From: Scytonema sp. UIC 10036
Lineage (GTDB): Bacteria > Cyanobacteriota > Cyanobacteriia > Cyanobacteriales > Nostocaceae
DNA: 11,590 nt
Assembly (NCBI RefSeq): GCF_009725235.1
Contig: NZ_WJFC01000308.1
Location: 1-11,590 of the forward strand
Direction: 5' to 3'
In this document: in pieces, positions 1 through 6,178 of the stretch
Position numbering within the stretch: position 1 is the stretch's first letter
Layout: each line of letters starts with the position of its first letter
Position numbers and translations under genes: made by a program
Notes under the pieces: model-generated
Database searches by the model: none
What the model was told of the DNA's origin: nothing
What the model saw: the letters and a program-made list of their open reading frames with translations, nothing else

Positions 1-1
1 C

Positions 2-2632
2 CCCCTCCCCCCTTCCTCTTTACGTCCTCTTCCAGATGCCCAACTACAAGGGTTGTTGAAAACTCTCCGTCCTGGAAAACTAACTGACACTCAAGCCGAG
101 CAAGCACTGTCTATAGTTGCAGATTCGTTACTCGTGCAACAGATGAATAACGCGAGTGTAGCTTGGTTTTTGGCTAATAGTGCCGAAGAAGGAGAAGCTA
201 AATCGCTCGTACAGCGACTGGTGAATGGACTTGCTGGACATTTGCTTGCTGCAATTGCAGAAAATGCTCCCCCATTTGCTCAACTCCAAAAATTCTTTCG
301 CTTGGGTAGTTCGTTACTCCCAAATTCTACGTCTACTGTTTCAGCAACAGGTGACAAAATCGACTTGTACCGAGAACTCTACCGAGCCAGTTTAATTCAA
401 AGTTACTCAGAACCACTATTTATAGAATCTTTTGCTCTCAAAGATATTTATGTTCCTCCCAAGGGTGTGCCAGTAGAGAAGAATAGTGAGCAGCAAATGG
501 CAAAAACTTCTCAGTCGGTGGATTTAATGACGTGGGCACAGCAACAACTCTCCGATCTAGAAACTGTTGCTCTAATTGAATCAGAAGCAGGTTATGGAAA
601 AAGTAGCTTTTGTCAGATTTGGGCAGGAGTACTGGCTCAGGAAGTCTATCCTAACTGGATGCCTGTACTGATTAATCTTTCCGAGGTAACACTGGGCGAA
701 ACTTTAGAAGAAACATTAAATTCTGGTTTTAGAGGAAACTTTCACGTCAATCTTTCAGAATGGCTGGAACTATCCCATCCCAGATGCATTTTGCTTTTGG
801 ATGGTTTGGATGAGCTACCACCTTCTCATCTTGGTAAGAGGGCAAAAGCAATTTTTGTTCAGCAATTGCTTGATTTTCAATCCAAGAGCCAACACAAAAT
901 TTTCTTGACCAGTGGGTCAGTGTTATTGCAAGAAATCACTCAAGAACTGCGAGCGCAATTCAACCGAATTACTATACAGCGTTGGGAACAGGATGAACTG
1001 AGGCAGTGGTTTCAACAATGGACAAAAGTACAATCTTTACCAATTGCTCAAAATTTCTTTACCTTTTTAAAACAGGCGGGTATTTTCTCTACTAAAGCAG
1101 AATTACAACAACTTTCAGCTTTGGTTCGGCAACCTTTGATGCTTTATTTGCTGGGCATTTTACATCGTGATAAATTGCTTGATGATGAAATGTTGCAGCT
1201 AGCAGCTAAAGCTCAGCATAGAGGAAATGCTTCTTTATTATGGGAAATTTATTACCGTCTGAGTAAATGGCTGTTAGGTTACCCTCAGGCTGAAGGTATT
1301 AGAACAGTACAAATGCGCTGGGGCTCAAGCCATATTCACCGCAGTCAAGAAGCAATTGCGAATCTATTACAAGGTTATCATCCTGAAGAATTACTTGAAA
1401 TTATGCAAGATACAGCGCTGCGTATTTTGCATTCAGGTTGGAGTCAAATAAGTTTGGCTGATGAATTAGATGTATTACCAGCGTTTTATTTTCGTCTTAG
1501 AGATATTGAAATCTCACGCAAAGGCGCAAAGGCGCAAAGAGTTTTAGTAAGGTTTGCTCACTCTAAGTTAGGTGATTATTTTTGTGCTAAAGCTATAATT
1601 AGAGGGTTAGAACGGTTAGTTGAACGTATTTCAAGTACGTATGGTGAACCTACTTTTGTATTGGAGTCGAAAAGTGAAATTGCTCTCCATCTTTACAAGT
1701 TACTTGGTTATGGTGCTCTCAGTCAGGAAATAGAAGCACTTGTGATTGAGGGGTTGCGACGCTTGAACAAACGGATGTTTTCTTTTGAAGTGTTGTGTCA
1801 GCGCCTGTTACCTTTCTGGTATGCCTATTGCCAAGGGTATTGGTTAAATGAGGGTATAGGGCATAAAGCTTTGACATACTTTCAGGTGTTGCAAAATCCT
1901 GTTAATATCGAGCAGGTGAATGCAGCAGTAGGATTAAACGTTTTTTTATTGCTTTTTAGCAGCTATCAGGAAGCAAAAAAGGAGTTTTTGCCCTGTGGGA
2001 ATCCTGCTTCTTTAAGAGAATTTAATTCAGAAGCACTGATATGGCTGATAGGTAGGACATCGATTTTGGGCAAAAATATTCTTATATCTCGTATTGGCTC
2101 TAAATCTTTTCGCTTTATCAATTTGTCAGGAGTTTATTTGGAAGAAGTGACGCTAGCAGGGGCTAATTTTGGACAAGTGAATTTATCAAATGCTGAGTTG
2201 GTTGGGGCAAATTTAGCAGCAGCAAATTTCCAAGATGCAAATCTTGCAGGTGCAAATCTCTCGAATACAAATTTAGAGAATGCTAACCTCATGGGAGCCG
2301 ATCTCACAGGTGCAAATCTTACTGGCGTGAATCTTGAGTCTGTGAATCTGACTAATGCCTGTTTATTTCAAGCTGTTTTAACTGAGGCTAGCAAAGATAT
2401 TGCTTTAAGCAAGGGTGCTATATTCTCATTAGAACAGTTTCAAATTGTCAAAAATTTACTGTCCCAACCATCCCAATTTAATGTTACTAACAGTGCGGAC
2501 AATACAGCTATCTGGACTAACAACAATATGTTGGAGAGGGGAATTATTGAAAGTGTAGAAGGGGAACTGATTATTTCAGAAGAGCCATACGATGATTATG
2601 GAGAAGACGCAACAGTAATCAGCGATCGGTAA
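2..2632 (+). CDS. NACHT-type NTPase with C-terminal pentapeptide repeats (5' end outside window)
   Basis: The frame is open from the first full codon at position 2 (876 residues, counted from there), so the true start lies upstream. A TTG at 53 could start translation, but the codons before it read like a proline-rich linker. Walker A is EAGYGKSS (about 195-202) and Walker B is ILLLDGLDELP (263-273), giving a STAND/NACHT P-loop ATPase. A later PLMLYLLGIL stretch fits the NACHT helical region. The usual sensor arginine (TSR) reads TSG at about 305. Eighteen pentapeptide units of A(N/D)LXX type cover 706-795 and should form a right-handed beta helix, followed by an acidic tail. Residues 505-513 (SRKGAKAQR) are encoded by an inserted repeat. 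NACHT proteins act as signalling or immune switches; a role in phage defence or regulated self-killing is inference, because the N-terminal effector is not visible. No full HIP1 site occurs in the gene. Confidence 0.9.
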   Translation, partial: PLPPSSLRPLPDAQLQGLLKTLRPGKLTDTQAEQALSIVADSLLVQQMNNASVAWFLANSAEEGEAKSLVQRLVNGLAGHLLAAIAENAPPFAQLQKFFRLGSSLLPNSTSTVSATGDKIDLYRELYRASLIQSYSEPLFIESFALKDIYVPPKGVPVEKNSEQQMAKTSQSVDLMTWAQQQLSDLETVALIESEAGYGKSSFCQIWAGVLAQEVYPNWMPVLINLSEVTLGETLEETLNSGFRGNFHVNLSEWLELSHPRCILLLDGLDELPPSHLGKRAKAIFVQQLLDFQSKSQHKIFLTSGSVLLQEITQELRAQFNRITIQRWEQDELRQWFQQWTKVQSLPIAQNFFTFLKQAGIFSTKAELQQLSALVRQPLMLYLLGILHRDKLLDDEMLQLAAKAQHRGNASLLWEIYYRLSKWLLGYPQAEGIRTVQMRWGSSHIHRSQEAIANLLQGYHPEELLEIMQDTALRILHSGWSQISLADELDVLPAFYFRLRDIEISRKGAKAQRVLVRFAHSKLGDYFCAKAIIRGLERLVERISSTYGEPTFVLESKSEIALHLYKLLGYGALSQEIEALVIEGLRRLNKRMFSFEVLCQRLLPFWYAYCQGYWLNEGIGHKALTYFQVLQNPVNIEQVNAAVGLNVFLLLFSSYQEAKKEFLPCGNPASLREFNSEALIWLIGRTSILGKNILISRIGSKSFRFINLSGVYLEEVTLAGANFGQVNLSNAELVGANLAAANFQDANLAGANLSNTNLENANLMGADLTGANLTGVNLESVNLTNACLFQAVLTEASKDIALSKGAIFSLEQFQIVKNLLSQPSQFNVTNSADNTAIWTNNNMLERGIIESVEGELIISEEPYDDYGEDATVISDR
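1513..1540 (+). repeat. Three tandem (A/G)CGCAAAG octamers inside the NACHT gene
   Basis: Octamers ACGCAAAG, GCGCAAAG and GCGCAAAG follow one another at 1516-1539. From general knowledge, this GGCGCAAA-type sequence is an abundant interspersed repeat of filamentous cyanobacteria that usually lies between genes. Here its 24 bp keep the reading frame and encode the peptide SRKGAKAQR, in a segment between FRLRDIEI and VLVRFAHSKLG. The flanks resemble two adjacent strands or helices of the NACHT C-terminal region, so it looks like a loop insertion. Confidence 0.8.
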
Positions 2633-2637
2633 CTACT

Positions 2638-2665
2638 GTAGGGGTGCAATGCCTTGCGCCCCTAC
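2638..2665. repeat. Hairpin with 12-bp stem after the NACHT gene
   Basis: GTAGGGGTGCAA (2638-2649) pairs with TTGCGCCCCTAC (2654-2665) around the loop TGCC; there is one G-T wobble. It begins 6 bp after the NACHT stop codon, so it may end that transcript or stabilise its 3' end. No T-run follows; a heptamer array follows instead. The GTAGGGG...CCCCTAC form resembles a dispersed cyanobacterial repeat, so terminator function is uncertain. Confidence 0.7.
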
Positions 2666-2740
2666 TAACCACTAACCACTAACCACTAACCACTAACCAC
2701 TAACCACTAACCACTAAGCACTAACAACTAACCACTAACC
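2664..2740 (+). repeat. Heptamer array, 11 units of ACTAACC type
   Basis: Eleven consecutive 7-bp units: seven exact ACTAACC, then ACTAAGC and ACTAACA, then two more ACTAACC. It belongs to the short tandemly repeated (STRR-like) heptamers of heterocystous cyanobacteria. The last unit overlaps the 3' end of perR on the opposite strand and supplies its stop codon. Seven is not a multiple of three and each unit contains TAA on one strand and TTAG on the other, so an array like this stops translation in all six frames within 21 bp. Confidence 0.95.
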
Positions 2741-3190
2741 ACCCTTCTGTTCTTTGTGATTGCGGTAGCCGTAAAAGTTAATACTGTAATCGGTAATTTT
2801 TACGCCTGTTTGTTCTTCCACCTGGCGAATGAAATCTTCTGGGAGTTCTATATGAACATCAAGAATTTGGTTGGTGTCTAAACAGTTAACGTGACTATGA
2901 GAATCACTAATATTGCCATACAAACGCCCATCACAGCGTTCGATACACTCAATGATTCCTTGGCTGGATAAGGCTTCTAAATTTTGATAAACAGAGGTAT
3001 GCCCGATTCCTTTACCTTGCAAGTTTAGGCGATCGTAAATTTCTCTGGCAGAAAGATGCTCTTGTGCATCCCATAACAGCTCTAGAATAAAGCGACGCTG
3101 GCGACTCACACGCATACCAAGTTGCTGACAGCGATCGAGAGCATCTTCTAGAGAACGTATTGGTTGTGTAGATAACGCTTGTTTTTGCAT
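2735..3190 (-). CDS. perR: Fur-family regulator, PerR/FurC type
   Basis: A 151-residue Fur-family repressor: winged-helix DNA-binding part at about 20-90, with the recognition region around GHTSVYQNLEALSSQG (63-78), and a C-terminal dimerisation and metal-binding part. Candidate regulatory metal ligands by family alignment are H45, H98, H100 (SHSH) and D111. The cysteine pairs that hold structural zinc in many Fur proteins are missing: the first site reads CLDT and the tail YGYRNHKEQ has none. This pattern, and the SLEDAL...GMRVSRQRRFILELLW segment, match my memory of the cyanobacterial peroxide-responsive FurC/PerR branch rather than FurA or Zur; that assignment is from recall. The start is the ATG at 3190, with at best a weak ribosome site. 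The final Gly-Gly-stop is encoded by or next to the heptamer array. It is convergent with the NACHT gene. Confidence 0.9.
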   Translation of the reverse strand: MQKQALSTQPIRSLEDALDRCQQLGMRVSRQRRFILELLWDAQEHLSAREIYDRLNLQGKGIGHTSVYQNLEALSSQGIIECIERCDGRLYGNISDSHSHVNCLDTNQILDVHIELPEDFIRQVEEQTGVKITDYSINFYGYRNHKEQKGG

Positions 3191-3578
3191 ATTTACTTGA
3201 AGTTTTTTAAATTAATGGGTTTCCGATCCCTGTTAAATGTTTATTTGTTATTTATATGTATCTTGCGCTTTTGCTCCTCTAAGTCCACATCTCCCCAAGC
3301 GCTAGTTTGAAGCACTGGGCAAACGGCAGGTTGAAGTGACGTATCTTTTTTCTTTTCAAGCCTAAATTGTTCACACTCTAATTTAAAACAAACTCATTAC
3401 AACTTTAACTTAAAATGGCTGTAACCGTCTACTCCACCGTTGCTATATTGTCAATAGTTAATAATTATTTGCTATATGACTGCAATTTCGCTAAAAGAGC
3501 TCCTAGTCGTTAGAAATTATCATCTCGGAATTTGCGATAAAGAGAAGTTGCTGAGAGGGGGTGCTTCTGGGCAAAGTT

Positions 3579-3628
3579 TGGGGTGTGCTTGCCCGCCCTT
3601 GTATGGGCAGCGCTACAATTCCACCCCA
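3579..3628. other. Nested stem-loop of unknown role
   Basis: TGGGGTG (3579-3585) can pair with CACCCCA (3622-3628), enclosing an inner stem TGCCC (3590-3594) with GGGCA (3605-3609). It may be an RNA structure in the mscS leader, part of a small RNA, or a decayed dispersed repeat. There is no family match I recognise. Confidence 0.35.
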
Positions 3629-3767
3629 CAAGAGAAAGTCAACATTGTAAAATAAAAATTCAGAAGTCACCTATTTTGCTCGTCTTGGGAGATTTATACT
3701 TCTCTGGGACGGCATTCGCTAGACTTGTAAAGTTTGCACTCTACTATATTCTCTTAGTAAAAAATTA

Positions 3768-3788
3768 CATACGGTTTGAAACCGTGTG
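3768..3788. other. Hairpin upstream of mscS
   Basis: CATACGGTT (3768-3776) pairs with AACCGTGTG (3780-3788) around TGA, nine pairs including one wobble. It lies about 80 bp before the chosen mscS start. It has no T-run and faces no gene end, so an mRNA leader element or operator is more likely than a terminator. Confidence 0.35.
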
Positions 3789-3869
3789 CCACCGAACAGG
3801 GCTGTATCCCGTAGTAATTGTTACAAATTTAACCGAACCTATCGTTCCCTAAATCGAAAATTGAAAATC

Positions 3870-4895
3870 ATGATGATGCAATTGATTGTGCCAATTGGAT
3901 TTCTTTTGATTGGCTTACTTAGTGGAATTATTGGCGAACAAGTTATTTTTATAAAACTTAAAAAGATTGCATTTGGCAGAAAATTCCCAATTGGTGAAAT
4001 ACTCATTCAATCCTTAAATCGTATGCCGTTTATTTGGTGTACGTTAGCTGGATTTTATGCTGCAGTTATTAGTTATCGTGCAGATCCGGAAATTACAGAA
4101 GTTATAAAAAAATTTATTACCATTGCTTTTTTATACTCTGTCACTTTAGTTCTTGCTAGACTCACTGCAGGAATTATTAATCTTTATTTACGGAGAACAG
4201 AACGACTTTCAGCATCTTTGATTTCTAATGTGGCTAAAACTACTGTTTTAGTTCTAGGTATACTAATCTTACTACAAACGCTAGGAGTTGAAATTACACC
4301 AGTTATTACCACTTTAGGTATTACAGGTATTGCAGTTGGTTTGGCGCTTCAAGACACACTAGCAAACTTATTTTCTGGGTTTTACCTCATTATCTCCAAA
4401 CAAGTCAGAACCGGAGATTATGTGAAACTAGATTCTGGCAATCATGAGGGTTACGTTACAGATATAACTTGGCGAAATACAACTATTAAGGAGCTTTCTA
4501 ACAATGTCATTATCGTACCTAACTCTAAGCTAGCTACTGCAATTTTTACAAACTACCATCTTCCAGTTAAAGAAATTACCCTGGTAATGACTGTGGGGGT
4601 TTCCTACGACAGTGACTTAGAACAAGTTGAAAGAGTCACTGTAGAAGTTGCTAAAGAAGTCATGCAAGAAGTGGCTCCTGAATTAATGAGCAATGAGCCT
4701 TATTTAAGATTTGAAGAATTTGCTGATTTTAGTATTAATTTTACGCTTTATATGCGGGTGAGCGAATTTTTCGATCAACGTATTGCCAGACATTTGTTTG
4801 TTAAGAAATTGCACAAACGCTATCAAAAAGAAGGAATCAAAATTCCCTTTCCTGTTCGTGATGTTTACGTGCAAAAAAATGTTAAGAGCGACTAG
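3870..4895 (+). CDS. MscS-family small-conductance mechanosensitive channel
   Basis: 341 residues, inner-membrane ion channel that opens under membrane tension and protects against osmotic downshock. Predicted membrane segments lie at about 5-24, 53-69, 82-105 and 120-140, followed by the pore-lining helix region, GITGIAVGLALQDTLANLFSG (about 150-170), rich in Gly and Ala as expected. Next comes the beta domain with RTGDYVKL and NNVIIVPNSKL (211-221), the MscS signature area, then an alpha/beta C-terminal domain. It is longer than E. coli MscS (286) by one or two extra N-terminal helices. I chose the ATG at 3870, first of three in a row, because the frame upstream to 3786 encodes basic, non-membrane sequence and overlaps a hairpin; no clear ribosome site is visible for either. 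The stop codon begins an AGTGACC heptamer. Confidence 0.93.
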   Translation: MMMQLIVPIGFLLIGLLSGIIGEQVIFIKLKKIAFGRKFPIGEILIQSLNRMPFIWCTLAGFYAAVISYRADPEITEVIKKFITIAFLYSVTLVLARLTAGIINLYLRRTERLSASLISNVAKTTVLVLGILILLQTLGVEITPVITTLGITGIAVGLALQDTLANLFSGFYLIISKQVRTGDYVKLDSGNHEGYVTDITWRNTTIKELSNNVIIVPNSKLATAIFTNYHLPVKEITLVMTVGVSYDSDLEQVERVTVEVAKEVMQEVAPELMSNEPYLRFEEFADFSINFTLYMRVSEFFDQRIARHLFVKKLHKRYQKEGIKIPFPVRDVYVQKNVKSD

Positions 4896-4914
4896 TGACC
4901 AGTAACCAGTAACT
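4894..4914 (+). repeat. Three AGTRACC heptamers at the mscS stop
   Basis: AGTGACC, AGTAACC and AGTAACT run in tandem, a second heptamer type related to the one after uppP. The first unit shares its AG with the TAG stop codon of mscS. Confidence 0.75.
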
Positions 4915-5012
4915 TTGGAAAGAAATTATCAAATCTTCATATTAAATGTGAAAAGAGTAACAAAAACAGGTTAAATTTGAGAATTTAGTAAAATTACGTA
5001 AGCTTTTTTAAT

Positions 5013-5040
5013 CCTTTATCCTTTAACCTTTATACTTTTA
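5013..5040 (+). repeat. Four CCTTTAT-type heptamers
   Basis: CCTTTAT, CCTTTAA, CCTTTAT and ACTTTTA follow one another in the 233-bp spacer between mscS and uppP. The unit differs from the ACTAACC and AGTAACC types but has the same 7-bp period. Confidence 0.6.
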
Positions 5041-5077
5041 AGTGCTTTTTTACGGGAGAGCTTCTGTAGAGAAGGAT

Positions 5078-5107
5078 TTGTGAAATTGTGTGTAGAACTG
5101 ATATGGA
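5078..5107 (+). promoter_or_regulatory. Possible uppP promoter
   Basis: TTGTGA (5078-5083) and TATGGA (5102-5107) are 18 bp apart and 21 bp before the uppP start codon at 5129. Both boxes match the consensus only in part, so this is tentative. Confidence 0.25.
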
Positions 5108-5128
5108 TAGCGATCGCAAGGTAAACTG

Positions 5129-6085
5129 ATGATTTTATCAAAACGTCAATTATTTGTAATTTTAAGTGTTTCATCCGCCGTACTGTCGGTTGTAGTAGAA
5201 CCGTTAAAAGCTTTTGGGACCTTGGCTGCAGGTTCTAATGGAGTACAGCAAATGAATATCTTCCAAGCCCTTGTATTGGGTTTTGTACAAGGAGCTACAG
5301 AATTTCTACCTATTAGTAGCACGGCACATTTAAAAGTAGTGCCAGTGGTACTTGGGTGGGGCGATCCGGGAGTCGCTTTTACTGCCGTCATTCAGCTAGG
5401 AAGTATTGCTGCCGTACTATGGTATTTCTGGGGAGATTTGACACAACTTGTCGTAGGAGCAACAAAAGCAATTAGCCGTTCGGATTACCAAGACAAAGAC
5501 TTCCGTGTGACTTTGGGAATTCTCATAGGAACACTGCCAATTGTTGTTTGTGGACTTTTAATTAAAAAATTGATTCCGGATTTTGATAATTCCCCCATAC
5601 GGAGTCTTGGAGCAATCGCAGTCGCCTCAATTTTCATGTCCATACTATTGGGTGTTGCAGAAAAACTGGGCAAGCGCAAGCGGGAATTCAGCCAATTAGA
5701 AATGTCAGATGGCATATTTATGGGGTTAGCTCAGGCTATGGCACTCATTCCCGGTGTTTCTCGTTCTGGTTCTACCCTCACAGCAGGGCTATTTATTGGT
5801 TTGGAAAGAGCAACCGCCGCCAGATTTTCCTTTTTGTTAGGTCTCCCCGCTATTACCTTAGCTGGTTTAGTGGAGTTAAAAGGTTTGTTGGAAGTGGGCG
5901 TCGGGGATAATATGATTTCCTTGATAGTCGGGACTATTTCATCAGCAGTCTTTTCTTATTTGGCGATCGCTGGTTTGCTACGTTTTCTCAAAACCCGAAG
6001 CACTTGGGTATTTATCTGGTATCGTTTGGTCTTTGGTGTCATTATTTTAGCATCAATTGGAGCAGGAATTTTAGCAAATCAGTAA
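5129..6085 (+). CDS. uppP: Undecaprenyl-diphosphate phosphatase (BacA family)
   Basis: A polytopic membrane enzyme that removes one phosphate from undecaprenyl diphosphate, recycling the lipid carrier for peptidoglycan and other wall polymers; its overexpression gives bacitracin resistance in other bacteria. The catalytic (E/Q)XXXE motif is Q54-GAT-E58 followed by FLPISSTAHL with H67, and the second motif PGVSRSGST spans 208-216 with R212. At 318 residues it is about 45 longer than the E. coli protein (273). The excess is an N-terminal hydrophobic stretch (about 7-23) resembling a signal peptide or extra membrane helix. The ATG at 5129 has AAGG 7 bp upstream. An internal ATG at 5252 (M42) has GGAG 8 bp upstream and would give the standard length, so two starts are possible. 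The stop lies inside an AGTAACC heptamer. It is convergent with the transporter operon. Confidence 0.95.
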   Translation: MILSKRQLFVILSVSSAVLSVVVEPLKAFGTLAAGSNGVQQMNIFQALVLGFVQGATEFLPISSTAHLKVVPVVLGWGDPGVAFTAVIQLGSIAAVLWYFWGDLTQLVVGATKAISRSDYQDKDFRVTLGILIGTLPIVVCGLLIKKLIPDFDNSPIRSLGAIAVASIFMSILLGVAEKLGKRKREFSQLEMSDGIFMGLAQAMALIPGVSRSGSTLTAGLFIGLERATAARFSFLLGLPAITLAGLVELKGLLEVGVGDNMISLIVGTISSAVFSYLAIAGLLRFLKTRSTWVFIWYRLVFGVIILASIGAGILANQ

Positions 6086-6108
6086 CCAGTGACCAGCAAC
6101 CAGCGACC
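6081..6108 (+). repeat. Four AGYRACC heptamers at the uppP stop
   Basis: AGTAACC, AGTGACC, AGCAACC and AGCGACC are consecutive. The TAA stop codon of uppP is inside the first unit. This is the same family as the array after mscS. Confidence 0.8.
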
Positions 6109-6116
6109 AGATCTCG

Positions 6117-6178
6117 TTCCCAGGCTCCGCCTGGGAATGCCTTACTAAAGGCTCTGCCTTCCGTCTCAATCCAGAGCC
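6117..6178. repeat. Palindromic repeat between convergent uppP and lipoprotein genes
   Basis: TTCCCAGGC (6117-6125) and GCCTGGGAA (6129-6137) form a perfect 9-bp stem with a 3-nt loop. A second pair, GGCTCTG (6150-6156) and CAGAGCC (6172-6178), frames the last codons of the lipoprotein gene. The pattern resembles a dispersed cyanobacterial repeat that reads as a run of GGCAGAGCC and CCCAGGCGGAGCCTGGG, recalled rather than looked up. The first hairpin may work as a two-way terminator, though it lacks T-runs. Confidence 0.7.

Larger units (their letters stand above)
3191..3869. other. Gene-free region between perR and mscS
   Basis: These 679 bp separate two divergent genes and should hold both promoters. 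I see no convincing gene: the short open frames have no family likeness. Visible structure includes AT-rich sequence just upstream of perR (about 3205-3265), a direct repeat TTGCTATAT at 3440-3448 and 3469-3477 (29 bp apart), a nested stem-loop at 3579-3628, and a hairpin at 3768-3788. The stretch between about 3540 and 3840 is more structured than the rest and could be a long leader of the channel gene. No promoter can be assigned with confidence. Confidence 0.6.

Noticed and set aside
3768..3815. Remnant of a group II intron end
   Set aside because: ACGGTTT and CCGTGTGC words recall intron domain sequences, but their order is wrong and no domain V could be drawn.
3583..3852. 89-codon plus-strand open frame upstream of mscS
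   Set aside because: It starts with GTG inside a stem-loop, has mixed composition with no domain or family likeness, and overlaps hairpins; it looks like chance.
3786..3869. Longer N-terminus for mscS starting at 3786
   Set aside because: The extra 28 residues are basic and polar and precede the first membrane segment of an otherwise complete protein; the region looks like leader DNA.
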